From Didymodactylos carnosus (lineage: Eukaryota > Rotifera > Eurotatoria > Philodinida > Philodinidae), in NCBI GenBank assembly GCA_905250885.1, contig CAJNOQ010000151.1:1-64000 (forward strand): a stretch of DNA of 64,000 nucleotides, given 5' to 3'. Positions within the stretch are counted from its first letter, which is position 1; every line of letters begins with the position of its first letter. Shown one piece after another: positions 12,771-24,553 of this stretch. Below the pieces are notes generated by a model, which worked only from the letters and a program-made list of their open reading frames with translations, ran no database searches and was not told the origin of the DNA. The translations under genes and the position numbers were made by a program.

Positions 12771-13898
12771 ATATGAATATCATATACTCTCTGTACACAA
12801 TGCAAGGCCTCTGTCATGTTACCTTGGCCGTACAGAGCTGCTGCTAAGTTAGAATAAGTTGTCTCTACTTCTAGATGATCTGATGGAAGGGAACTTAATT
12901 TGATTCGAAGCGTCTTGTTTAAATACTCAGTTGCTTTTCCATAGTCACGAAAGGCACAATAAACTAATGAAATGCTATTGTAAGTTGTAGCAAGATCAGG
13001 ACAAAGAACGTTTAATTGGATCTCGAGAGATCTACCATAGAATTCTAATGTTATTTCCAGTTGTCCTTTGTTATAATATGCGAGCCCAAAGTTATTGTAG
13101 GTTACAGCTAAGGATGGATGACTTAGGTGAAGATTAGTGAGTTGAACTCCAAGTGATTTGTTTAAATATTCAATTGCCTTATCGTAATCACCTAGAGTAG
13201 AGTGTACTTGCGATATGTTACCGTAACATGCTGCAAGTTAGGATGATCAGGACGAAGGACTTTTAATTGAATTTCTAGAGATTTCTCATACAATTCTAGC
13301 ACCTCTTCGATTTTGCCTTGTTTATAATATACAGCACCAAGTTGATTGTATTTGGCTGCAAAACCAGGGCAGATTTCTGAACCAGAATCCTGGGCTGTCT
13401 CACGAGATTTCTTTAAATACTCAAGTGCTTTCGCATATTCGCCAAGCGAGTCGTAGACTAGCGAAATGTCAGCGCACAACGATGCAAGCGTCATGTGGTT
13501 AGCCGAAAGAACTTTTACCCAGATTTCCAGAACATTTCTAACGTATTTTGAAATTTAGTTTGTGCATAATATGCAAGGGGGAAATACCGGACTCCTGGAC
13601 CCCCATGGACTCCTGGACCCCATGGACTCCTGAAGTCCAGAAGTCCACAAGTGCCAAACCAAAAATTTTTTTTTTTTTTTTAAAATCCCCCCCCAAAAAA
13701 TGTTCTTTTTTTGGGGAGTGATTCCCAAAAAAGAACACTTTGCTCTTGGACTTCTGGACTTCAGGAGTCCATGGGGTTCCGGAGTCCGCTATTTCCCCCT
13801 TAGTAATATGCCAGTCCTAAATTGCGATAAACTGGTGCAAAATCTGGATGATCGTCGGAACCACCTGAAGTCATTTGTATCTGAAGTGTTCTGTTCCT
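12768..13898 (-). pseudogene. kinesin-light-chain-like TPR gene, interrupted by a MITE
   Basis: On the minus strand, from about 13898 to a stop near 12768, consecutive repeats of about 42 residues carry TPR_12/TPR_10-type signatures: VYRNLGLAYY, YNQLGAVYYKQGKIEE, YGNISQVHSTLGDYDKA, YNNFGLAYYNKGQLE, YSNLAAALYGQGNMTEA. At least six repeats are visible. TPRs are protein-binding scaffolds; this long KLC-like type forms a very large family in bdelloids, often at the C-terminus of ADP-ribosyltransferase-related proteins. The frame is interrupted by a 230-bp inverted-repeat element (about 13571-13801) and at least one frame break, and no N-terminal part is present on this strand. It is probably a decaying copy. 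Confidence 0.8.
13562..13808. mobile_element. hAT-like MITE inserted in the TPR gene
   Basis: The inverted ends CAAGGGGGAAATACCGGACT (left) and AGTCCGCTATTTCCCCCTTAG (right) enclose about 235 bp. A second internal inverted pair is built on GGACTTCTGGACTTCAGGAG. The host TPR sequence resumes across it with TAATATGC present on both sides, an apparent 8-bp target duplication. The 8-bp duplication together with C(T)AAGGGG ends points to a hAT-type non-autonomous element. Poly-T and poly-C runs sit in the loop. Confidence 0.75.
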
Positions 13899-13939
13899 GA
13901 TATTATAAACTGACTAATTCTCAGCAGAGTAACTTACAT

Positions 13940-14345
13940 CTTACTCGCCCCACCTGACACTATTGCAGCTACGATCTCGGAGGCATTGACCACAGTGCTC
14001 CGTAGGGTTTACACTAATCTAGAACTATGCGCTCATTTATGTCATCTACCACCGTATTTACAGAGAAAACGAAGATTGTGGCTTGGTCATATGGATTTAA
14101 GTATTCTTTCACAGACACACATCTACGAACTTTCTACATTATTGGCCACGACCGCAATTAGTCAGCTTTTAATATCAGAATCCGCCGGGGACATAATCAG
14201 GCGCCAAGAAGCTGAGTTTTCTCTGTAAATACGGTGGTAGGTGACATAAATGAGCGCATAGTCCTAGATTAGTGTAAACCCTACGGAGCACTGTGGTCGA
14301 TGCTCCGAGATCGTAGCTGCAATAGTATCAGGTGGGACGAGCAAG
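13940..14345. repeat. inverted repeat separating the two TPR pieces
   Basis: Arms at about 13945-14075 and 14215-14343 pair closely: CACCGTATTTACAGAGAAAA with its complement, and GTGCTCCGTAGGGTTTACAC with its complement. The loop of about 140 bp ends with a partial direct copy (14181-14216) of the sequence at 14362-14398, both reading RRQEAEF or KRQEAEF. The structure therefore combines an inverted repeat with a short local duplication of the adjacent gene. Confidence 0.75.
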
Positions 14346-14361
14346 ATGGAAGTTAGTCTTA

Positions 14362-14978
14362 GCCGCCGTGGACACAATCAAGCGCCAAGAAGCTGAGTTC
14401 ATTTATGCCTTACTTTTGCGAGACATTTTGATTGACATTAAATCAACAGAAGAAGATATTATTAAATATTTTCGTCAAAAGTGTGGCGGTAATGATGCAG
14501 ATATAAATGTTATCGATGAATTCAAAGAGTATTATGACGCAATCAATGCTATCTTCTGGTATACACGCGATACTTTTTTTTATCGTCTATTAAACAAGAC
14601 ATTGAGAGAACAGGACATAGATACACTCTATTCGCTACGGTACTTTATCAAAGATCTTCATTTACAGATCAAAAAGCGACACAGCACACAACAACAGCAG
14701 TTAGCAGTGGCAGCAGCATCCGTCACGGACGATATTGTGTTATCTTGCCAGGCACTGAGTCAGTATGAGAAAGTAATCGAATATTTTGAAAAAACACTTG
14801 AAATTAGGCTAGAATACTCACCTGAAACGGGGACTTTCGCAGCAACTGCGTACAACAATCTAGGAAGCATTTATAGCGATCAAGGCAAATATGATGAAGC
14901 GTACAGATATTACAGCAAAGCAGTAGAAACTGAGCTGAATACGACCAATCCGAATCAAAGGGCTATTGCAACTTACTA
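14362..14978 (+). pseudogene. bdelloid-type helical module fused to TPRs, truncated by a repeat
   Basis: The plus-strand frame begins near EAEFIYALLLRDILIDI and continues through DEFKEYYDAINAIFWYTRD and LREQDIDTLYSLRYFIKDLH. From memory, this is the helical module that in bdelloid proteins normally precedes an ADP-ribosyltransferase domain. Here it runs through a Q-rich linker straight into KLC-like TPRs (YNNLGSIYSDQGKYDEAY) without the catalytic domain. The frame then enters sequence of the 3120-4237 repeat family at about 14978, so the C-terminus is not native. It is treated as a broken copy. The first codon of the gene is not identifiable. Confidence 0.6.
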
Positions 14979-15225
14979 CATTCTGAAGTTTGAACTCGTT
15001 CTGATGTTTTTGAGCGAGTAGTAAATTTTTTAATGTTACGTGAAAACAGCCTGAAAACCCTAATTTTCGTAAAACTGGCTTTCCGGTAGATTTTTAAAAC
15101 TTTCTCTGAAAACAAATATTGCCACCAGGCTCAGCATGGTTGATTATCCATAGTCCATCTGTCTTTAAGACCAGCAATAGTTACTGGGTGCCAGTTCTTG
15201 AAGTCTTCGGAAATTCGATACAACG
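14975..15225. mobile_element. partial copy of the 3120-4237 foldback family
   Basis: This matches about 3764-3995 in the same order: a stretch with CTGAAGTTT..ACT.GTTCTGATGT, then GAAAACAGCCTG, then GCCACCAGGCTCAGCATGGT, ending near CTTCGGAAA. It is more diverged than the copy in the transporter intron. Its edge coincides with the abrupt end of TPR coding sequence. Confidence 0.7.
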
Positions 15226-17020
15226 CGCGAACCGCAGAAAATCAAGGTCTCACTTTACTCCCATTTCGAAGAGAACACACGGGGCTATCAGCCTATGAAA
15301 AGAAATCAATACACGCCTATGTAGATTTTGGAAAGCCCAAGCTACTTTTCGAAAGATTCTCTGAAAAACTCGCTTTGAAAATTTTTTTCTCCCATCAAAA
15401 GTTATTCAAAAAATGGTCAGTTGTATTTTGCGCCGATAGTAGAAGAAAACAGAATACAGATCACTATATGCAAAAGAAGAAAATTTCACCTTACAGTGAC
15501 GTCTCCTGCAGATGCTCCAGAGCTCCAATATGTATTAGAGACGAAAAGATTAGCGAATTTAGTGCTATGATATGGAGTCCGAGCGATGGACAACAAGCGT
15601 TCACGTGTACTTCGACATCGTTTATCACATTAACAACGAATGACAACAACCGACTGATGTTATCAGCTTACTCTACTACTCTCCATTGAGGCATACTAAG
15701 AAGGGCGTGGTTTGATCTAATATGATGTGCATATAACATTAATTTGAAATTCGTTAGGGTCCAGATGGACCCCAGGTGTTCGTGTCAGGGTTAAAATTAA
15801 GTTCCTTAAGAGACTGTAACTTGTAGAGTCAGTGCAGTGACGGCATCTCGCCGAATTCAGAGACCGCAAAAAAATACGACAGCGGAAGCTTCCCTGCTAA
15901 AAGCTAAGCACAAACTTATTATCGGCATTCACTTAAATTGCTGGAAGCTACGAAAATTATGTTCAACTTCGACGGAATAGTCTCTGATCTTAAAGCAAAA
16001 AGATGATATATGAACACCAAACTAATAATCGAAAAACTCGCGTAATTGCGCACAGAACTCTTGGTATGTGGACTGACGCTGATGACTCATCGTTTCAATA
16101 ACGGATTAGGTTATTATTTTAAACACATTCGAATGGTACCTCACTCGAACTCGTGTGACCAAGTTATCTAAGAATAAAGAGATCGTACTGGTGAGTATTG
16201 GAGTTGATTTGAATGTAACATAAATATCCTAACTGTAGTAACTGAGGTACAAAAATTGACATGCAAAATCTTTTTTTACTCAGTTTTTTTTTCTGCTATC
16301 GTGGCTATATTCGAGGGAGCTTGAGGAAGAGATGAGGAAAAAATATTTTATTATGTAGACGCTACTGTTTCCTGGAGAGTCTATTATGATTCTTTGTCTG
16401 TGGAATGAAGAGCAAAGCAGAAAATATAAGCAGTTTGTAGAGAATTAAAAAAAACATTTCTAGTGATATATCATACGTTGGCGTCATAGTTATAGGAGTT
16501 TGAAAAGACTGATTCAAAGGCTGCCCTACCAAGGTTTAAATTAGAACATTGCTTGAAAACAGAAATTCTTGTTCGAAAATCCTATATCAAAAAGCAAAAT
16601 CTATCTACAGATAGATAAAAGACGGAAAAAAACATGGTTTTTCCGTCTTTTCTTTAAGTTCGCTTTCATTGCCTTGAAACTCGCGATCATTAATACTCTT
16701 CGGAGAAAAATAGCTTATCCCTTCCTCTCAAGAAAGCGCAAAATCTCAGAATATTGTGAGTCCCATCCTAAAAAAAGATGATGCCGGAACCCTGATCTAT
16801 AACGAACTTTCATACTATTCCGCTCTCTTACCACTCCATGCAAAATGCTGTATGATGCGTCGAACGATCATAATAGACAGCCGATTTTATTAAATTCGAC
16901 GGCGCCTCTCTTCCTTAGGTACTATAACATGATTGGAGATGGCACCTACTTCAAAGAAAGTGGTCTATCTATCGAGTCGAACAAAAGAAAAACAATTTGC
17001 TTGAAGCTACTTAAAAAGTC
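15226..17020. other. unassigned sequence with a second TTAA-type transposon end
   Basis: The open frame at 15198-15689 starts inside the repeat copy and shows no family signature, so it is not called as a gene. At 15778-15797 the terminus TGTTCGTGTCAGGG+TTAA matches the right end of the 11488-12188 element, preceded by a small palindrome GGTCCAGATGGACC. The remaining sequence is without recognised genes. Confidence 0.45.
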
Positions 17021-17021
17021 A

Positions 17022-17190
17022 TATTTGGGATTTATAACAGCAGCCATTACTATAAATTATTTTATTTCTACCAGTACAATACAAATACAAATATATCAGT
17101 ACAATTGAAAATACGTAAGACCGAACTTGATGTTAAATTTATTGAAATAAAATAATTTATAGTAATGGCCGCTGTTATAAAACCAAAATA
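17022..17190. mobile_element. small foldback MITE
   Basis: Arms at about 17030-17069 and 17144-17184: TTTATAACAGCAGCCATTAC against GTAATGGCCGCTGTTATAAA, extended by ATAAATTATTTTATTTC and its complement. The loop is about 75 bp. Confidence 0.75.
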
Positions 17191-18229
17191 TATCTTATTA
17201 AAATTATTGGCTCTTTCACACTCGAATTATACTTAAAAAGTATTTTTGTATCGAGTAAAACAAGTCTCCACGTGCATAGTCGGTTCCATGAAATGAGAAA
17301 AATATGACATCATAACACGAAAAGAAAAGTGTGATAGCAGAAGGTAACACCAAAACATTTGATTCAATGTTAAAGCAGCAATTCATTTATTCTGTAATTC
17401 TAAGCGGAGCCATTGTAAGCTAAAATTTGAGCGTACACCTAAACGATACAGTAAAGTGTAGTAGCGATAAACAAAATAAGATTAAAATCCCCTGCTCGTG
17501 CTATAAACTGACAATACTACAAGTCAACAGAAAAAATGTGATATACCAAAAAACGCTGTGATTTTGCTATAGATTTCGTAACTGTTAGATTTTTCGATTT
17601 ACCCTAATAAACCGTACCATTTTCTGATTTGTGTAATATGAACCAGTCAGCAGCATTTAAGAGAAAGAAAAAGAATAAATATTTAGAAACGACAATTCAT
17701 CATATCATATTTAAAAATCATAATAAATTATAGCAAAACGTCTGTGTTTGTGGTGAATGGCAAAAAGATTCGATTGAAATCAGTGTTACAGCTTTTCATA
17801 AAACTGCTTGAGAGCTCAGAGAAAATATCTTGCGCTCTTTTTACTATCGTATCACACTCTACCACGTTCACATACGCATCCAATCTCATCCGAAATTGAT
17901 ATGGTGCACGTCTGATTGATTTTTTCAGCTTTTAGAAAATATTTGCAAATTAAGACAACATGAATTTATAGATATGAACGTTGGTTAACCAGTCTGCAGA
18001 ATAAATCTAACTAAATTTCGCTAATATAATACGAGAAAAAAACTAAGTGAATACGCAAATTTAGTTGAATGAGATGATCTAGATTCTATCTAAGTTAAAA
18101 TGTGTATCGTTGAAAACAACATCTCAAATTATTCATATTTTCGTTAAGCAACGTGTCATTTTTATGATTTTTTTCTATTCATGTATTTGTGAACGGATTG
18201 CTTATGAAATAAAAAATCGTTACATAGTG
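17191..18229. other. intergenic, nothing recognised
   Basis: AT-rich sequence with frequent stops in all frames; no gene or clear repeat structure is seen. Confidence 0.5.
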
Positions 18230-19785
18230 CGATATTCATAAAAGAGGCGCTCTTGCCGATATTTCTAACTACCGTCCTGTTTCCCTTCTGCTTGTTATTC
18301 CTAAAATGTTTGAACATTTTGATTTATAATTTTCTTTTTTCACATCTCTCTAAACACTTCTTTGTAAATAAACAATTTGGTTTTCATCCTAAACATTCAA
18401 CTCTAGATGCCTTGTCTTTAACTCTAGATGTTTTGTCTTTAACTATTTCTAATTTCTGGAATGTGGGTGTGTCTTTTGAATTTTCTAAAGCATTTGACTC
18501 TGTCCCTCATTCTTTTTCGTTGGAAAAATGGTCGCGGGGTGGTGTGAGTGATTGTTTATTTTCTCTTTTGTCTTCTAACCTCTTCAATCGCCTACAGTGT
18601 GCGCATGTAAATGATTCTATCTCTTTTTCTTCTCTGGCGTTTCTCAAAGCAGTGTACTTGAGCCGCTTTTATTTCTTATTTTTATTAATGACTTGCCTCT
18701 TTCTCTTCCAAAAAACTGGAAATCTGTCTTTTTAATTGTGTACCCCTTTCTTCTTCGGATCCCTTTAATTTCGCTCATATTCAAACCTGTATAAATTCTG
18801 TTTCAAATTGGTCTTCTACTAATCTCATGTCTTTCAATGTGTCTAAATGTTCTTGGCTTCCTTTTTCTTGTGATCTTTTTCCTTTTGTTTACAATCAACT
18901 GTATCTAAATAATGTTTCTCTTTCTGTTGTTTCTTCTCTTCGTTGTCTTGCGTTTTTGTTTCGCACGATCTTAGGTCAAATGAACATACCAGTGACATTG
19001 ATCTTACTTGTCGGTACAAGCTGGATGCCCTGTGTCGTGTTTTCGGACTAGCTGCATTAGAGATTCAGCGTCGAATTTATCTTTCTTCTACTCTTTCTAC
19101 TAGACTGTTGTTCTACCTTGTAGGATAGTTCTTTTTCTCTTACTGTTTTTGATTCTGTGATCAAACTTGCTTCTCGTGTTATCTCTCGCAATTTTGACTA
19201 TCATTGTTCTTCAGCTTCACTTGTGTCTCAACTGTCTCTTCCAAATCCGCCACTTCGTCGTCAGTATTTTCGGCTGGTACAGTTTTTCAAGATTTATCAT
19301 CGTCTTAGTCCTCTTTCCTTTTTTTATCATGTTCATCGTCCTTATTCTTCTTCTTCAGCATTCGACATATGTCCGTATTCCACCTCCGGTAAATGGTTTT
19401 TCTCCACAAACAATTTCTTCTTCCTTTTTTCATGCAACTGTCATTGACTGGAATAATCTTCAGGAGTCAGTCATTCGTTCTCCTTCTTTATTGTCATTTA
19501 AAATAACTACCTCATCATCTTTATAGTTGAACGTAGCCATATTTACAGTTAACAACAATCACAGTGCTGCTACTCTTTATTTTGTTTTTTGTTTTTTTTA
19601 TTATTCCTTTTTTTCTTCTTCTTATCTCCCTGTTTCGTACACTAATTTACGTTTTTCTTTTTTTTTTCTTTTTTTTTTGATAGTTTCTTCTGTTGTTGTT
19701 TGGCTCGAGTCATTATTATTATAGGTTAAGACCTCTGATGACTCCCACTCTTCATGAATAAAATAAAGTACATATTACTACTTCT
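18230..19785 (+). mobile_element. 5'-truncated LINE (CR1/Jockey-like), decayed
   Basis: It starts within the reverse transcriptase at ADISNYRPVSLL and continues with FSKAFDSVPHS. It ends with the C-terminal segment RRQYFRLVQFFKIYHRLSP, a W-NN-L-QESVIRSPSLLSFK motif and a stop near 19526. This order is typical of the RT and C-terminal tail of CR1/Jockey-type non-LTR elements. Coding sequence is spread over more than one frame, with several frame breaks and missing pieces: the F/Y-A-D-D box is not readable. A T-rich 3' region ends near repeated AATAAA at about 19760-19770, a plausible 3' tail. The endonuclease domain and 5' end are absent. Confidence 0.8.
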
Positions 19786-20000
19786 TCCCTTTTTCCGAAG
19801 TTTCACATCCGACTTATTGATTTTAGACGATAGTTAAATAAGTAGCGTTTCTGGGTGGGAACTAACTGATGATTTATACTAATAAGTCTTTTAAACTTTC
19901 TAACGATCAAACATTCAGCTGTCTAATACTTATGTGTTGTTCATCTAGTTTCTACATTTATCTTTTTGTCTTCAGAGAACATCAGAAACAGTGTACAACC

Positions 20001-22038
20001 ATGTCACATCAGCCAAATATGGAACCACGTGCTCGTATAAATAAAATGTCGGCTGAAGTTGTTGATACAAATCCCTACAGTCGTTTAATGGCACTTCAGA
20101 GAATGGGCATCGTTGCAGATTATGAAGTAAGAAACGACTGAAATAATCAATAGTCAAAGATCATCGGTTGTCCCCATTTTTTTTTAATTAGCGTATTCGA
20201 CAATATTCTGTTCTAATTGTGGGTGTGGGAGGTATTGGAAGTGTGGCAGCAGAAATGTTAACAAGATGTGGATGTGGGAAAGTAAGAAATAAGCAATTTC
20301 GACCTTGTGCATGTATGACTTAGCCATTCTTATTTAGTTGTTGTTATATGACTACGATAAAGTTGAATTGGCTAATATGAATCGATTATTTTATCAACCA
20401 CATCAGGCTGGATTAAGTAAAGTCGAAGCAGCAGCAGAAACGTTGAGGTAATGCAATTTAAAAATTCTAGACAAATAACTGTAGAATCAGATACAGCTCT
20501 ACAAAGAAATAAAGTACGTTTTTTGCATGAGGCTGAAGAAGATGAAAATTTTCTTATGAGAATCACTGCAATTTATGAGAGGATTTTTTCAAATAATATA
20601 TGTGACTTCTTATCATTCTGATATTATTCTATTTAGATTTATTAATCCAGATGTTATAATTGAAACATACAATATGGATATAACAAAAATAGATAATTTT
20701 CCATTATTTATGGATAAAATACGGTGAGTTCTTTTACCCAAATAAATCAAAGGAATTAGATAATTACTGTTTGTATTACTACTTATAGGACAGGAAGTAA
20801 AGATGGCAGAAATGTTGATCTTGTACTTAGTTGTGTGGATAATTTCGGAGCAAGAATGACAATAAATACTGTATGGATGTGCTTATTTGATGTTGTATTT
20901 ATAAATCTTATATAGTATGTTGAATTTTGCTCCTTTTTTAGGCTTGTAATGAACTTGATCAGATATGGATGGAATCTGGTGTTAGTGAAAACGCCGTCAG
21001 TGGTCACATACAGTTGTTAATACCTGGTGAAACGGCTTGCTTTGCAGTACGTATATGAAAATTCCATAAAAATTTGGATATTAAAACAAAAATTTTAACT
21101 TTAATATGGATTTGTCATCGCGGATTCTATTGCATACTATACATATCTTTTGTAGTGTGCTCCTCCGTTGGTTGTTGCAGACAATATTGATGAGAGAACG
21201 CTGAAACGTGAGGGTGTGTGTGCAGCCTCTCTTCCGACAACGATGGGTATTATCGCTGGTTTACTGGTTCAAAACGTGCTTAAGTATGAGAAAATAAATG
21301 AATCAACTAATCTTGTTCTATCATATTGTCGTCATTTATTTTCAGATATTTACTTAAATTTGGTCGTGTATCGAATTATGTTGGTTATAATGCTCTTGAA
21401 GATCATTTTCCAACAATGACTTTGAGACCAAATGATGAATGCGATGATAGTTATTGCAGAAAAAGGCAAATCGAACATCAAGTAAGCAGTGAAAATTCTA
21501 AATCGATATTGGTTGTCTTTTGTGAGTATATCTTTCAAGATTTGAATTCGAAAAATTTCTTTAAAAATCATCATTTTGAAATAGTAGAAGTCTTACTATC
21601 GAAGAAAATAAATGTCAATGGTTCTGTTGATTGTAAAGCGTTAATTTTTATAATTTTTAGTTGAAACATATTGAACCTGTCCAAGTCGTTCATCAACCTG
21701 TACCAGATGTTATTCATGAAAATAATGATTGGGGTGAGTATAAAATTCTTTTTTTTCTATGCTAACGTTATTATATTTTATAATGTTTAGGTATTGAATT
21801 GGTAGCTGACAGTTCCCCAACCAATGATAATGATGAAGATTCCTCTCACTCACAGCTAATTGACGTTGTTAGCGGCAGCGTTGATCAAGTAAAATATGCA
21901 TACACAAAAAATAGAGAAAAAAAGCTTGTTCATCAGTTTGATTCCGATGAAACATCAGCTGCATCATTGACCAGAGATGACGATATTTCAATAGAAGATT
22001 TAATGTTAAAAATGAAAGGTTTAAATGAGAAAACGTGA
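20001..22038 (+). CDS. UBA5: ubiquitin-like modifier-activating enzyme 5 (UFM1 E1)
   Basis: Ten exons: 20001-20126, 20192-20281, 20338-20447, 20637-20723, 20789-20870, 20942-21046, 21156-21283, 21346-21481, 21661-21733 and 21791-22038, giving 394 aa (human about 404). UBA5 activates UFM1 with ATP, forming a thioester before transfer to UFC1. Visible features: [16 protein letters not shown] near the N-terminus; the nucleotide-binding GVGGIGS loop; the [14 protein letters not shown] adenylation segment; the catalytic cysteine in [13 protein letters not shown] (about residue 222); zinc-binding CFAC and CDDSYC pairs; and WGIELV, the C-terminal UFM1/GABARAP interaction motif. The last residues, EDLMLKMKG, match the UFC1-binding tail. 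All key residues are intact. The start fits the position of the human N-terminus; an upstream in-frame stretch is probably 5' UTR. Confidence 0.96.
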
Positions 22039-24490
22039 AAAAAATGTTGTTTTATTTATATGTTAAATATTTATGTTTTTAATGTTGTTATTGTTATTCG
22101 GTGTTGATAATTTTAATCAAAGGACGTAATTTATTGAAGATCTAATTGGATAGAAAATCGTTTATATTTCGATATGGTGAACGTTATCCAAAACCTGGAA
22201 CAACGGAAGTAAAGTGCAGTAGACCGAAAAACTATGTTTTTTGAGATTCCCAAAAGTCATCAGATATTCATGTCAAGACATAGTATAATATGGTACTAAT
22301 CTTAAACTATGAAAGATGCAGGTCTCGCTTGACTCTCGTTTAGAAGAGAACGCTTTGAACTATCTATCCATGCTCATGAAAATAACGAAAAGAATTGTAT
22401 TTCAAGTCTTGATTGCACCTTGAAATTTTCATGTGCATCAAGTTTAAAAAGCTAACTAGCTAACTAATTGTACTAATACAATTTTTCAAGGTATACTTAG
22501 CTATCTAAATATAAGCAAGGGAATGACTTTTTCTTGAAAATCTGATCAACTGACGGAAAATCCGTTTTCCCCCCAACAAATTTGCTATACCCAGGAGTTT
22601 CCCAAGGAATAGGCTAACCAACTAAACATCTTTATGAATACGAAAAACAAAACCTTTTTCTTCTGGAAGGAACTCTAGATAAAAACCTTCTAGGTGTTTG
22701 GTTCAGTGTTGGATACGTCGACCGCAATAGGATAAATCTAAACACATGCTACAATAAATCTTTAATTTCCATTTCAAGTCATCGACCTTGATAAGAACTC
22801 TGACTCTTGCTGATCTGTTTAATCCTTGACGGGGGGTAGCGGTTTCGGAAGAGGCACTGATAAAATAACCACACAAATAGAGTACTGGTCCCCCAATATG
22901 CCAATGGTATGGGCAGATCGACCGAGCGCTCTGTCCTTTGTGCAGGGTAGTTGGTTACTCCAGTGACAATGGGGTAAAGGGGGGGGTGCTTGAACGACTT
23001 GAAAAATCCCACTTTTTATCACTCTCTTTTATGACGGTATTGAGTGGACAAAAGCAAAATCTATTTCATTTTATTTCATTCATATGAAAAGCTTAATACA
23101 TGAAAACTATTTTAAAACAACACATGCATTTTTGGTACACATTTTTACAAAAAAACACCTGTTTTTCATTAAGTAATAAAATAACTATTGAAAACATTCA
23201 ATCCATGATAAATATTATTTCAACTTCTCATACGATAAGATTTACAAAGAATATATTCACGAAGTTCGTCATTCCCCTCAATGGTGGCTCCAGGGTCCAT
23301 CTTGTGCCTTACCGTCTCGTATTCGCCAAGCTAGTGTGAAACTTTTGAAAAACGACCAGCTCACAAGTAGACATTTTTGTTGACATAAATTTCACAACAC
23401 GTCCTCGAAATCTCTATTGTCTGTGGGTAGAGAAAATTTTGTTTTAAAAAATTAAATTTTTCAAAATTATCAATACTGTAAGGTTCCTATTTCGGAGACA
23501 AAGCGATGAAATAAAATATTCTTTTTACCTATCGATAGCTCATGAAGTTCACTACAAAAAATGTTTTTAAAATTTTTGAATTTCATGCTTCCTTAATTTT
23601 TTGCAATCGATCTGCAAAGGTCACTCCAGTGACAAAGGGAGAGGTACCGGGTTAATCATTATGCATGTTCCTTAGAGTTACGATTACTTCCATTATTGTT
23701 GTTATCAGTAATTTCTATCGTATTTTCCCTTGTATTATGAAGTACGCTGATATTAAACAACTAATGACAACAAATGCAAAATCGGTCATGGCTATGTAAT
23801 TAACAGTTGTTCAAATTAAATCAAATAAATTTTTTAAAAGAACCTATCGAGCTGCCAGTTGACAAACGAAAAACTGCTCGAAAATATCCTTTTCTTACAA
23901 CTTAATGACTTTCATTCTATTATCAAAACTGAATAATAATTTTAAAATATGAAGAATCTCAACTGTAACTAAATTCTCAGCGCAGTTTTATACGACTGGC
24001 ATCAACAAAAGTTAAGTAACGGTATTAACCAACAATTACTTTGAACAGACTTTTTAACCCGACAAAAAAACATCACTGTAATAATTTTTTGTTCGATCGT
24101 TCTATACATTCGTCTGAAGAAGAAATATTTTATATGTTATCGACCGACACGTCCATACACTGTTATTATTCTTAGTTCTTTCACAAAGACTGTTACCATT
24201 GTGTCCAACTGGTTGAAAAAATAACAAAGCAGATGGATGGACAGTATACCTATACATATACGTATATATATATGTATATATATATGTATATATATACATT
24301 GCACCAAGGATTTCTTATACACATTCAGAATCAATTCAATTCGAAAGCAAGATAAATCCGTGATACGTAGGTAATTAATCATCTAATATACAACTGTTTT
24401 ACACTCGATCTTTTCGAATGAGTATTATAAAAATGAAGGTGTGAATAAATTTTAGTCTATACCATTTGTAAATATACATAATGTGCAAAC
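22039..24490. other. intergenic region between UBA5 and the NTR-like gene
   Basis: No gene is recognised. A TA/CATA microsatellite lies at about 24255-24300. The motif ACTCCAGTGACAA occurs at about 22957 and 23625. Around 22175 a short frame reads FRYGERYPKPG, but it has no supporting context. Confidence 0.5.
24250..24301. repeat. TA-rich microsatellite
   Basis: Runs of TATATA punctuated by TATG and TACG units. Confidence 0.85.
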
Positions 24491-24553
24491 TTGCTAATGA
24501 TCCCTGTTTATTTTAAAAGTTTTCTTTCGTTGGTTAGATTTTTATTTTCAATA

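Noticed and set aside
12433-12771. Open frame of 112 codons on the plus strand
   Set aside because: It overlaps the antisense of the TPR C-terminus and has no family signature.
15198-15689. Open frame of 163 codons
   Set aside because: It begins inside a repeat copy, has no recognisable motif and lies in a decayed block.
22140-22240. Short frame FRYGERYPKPG resembling a dipeptidyl-peptidase segment
   Set aside because: Only a dozen residues match by eye and no flanking exons support it.
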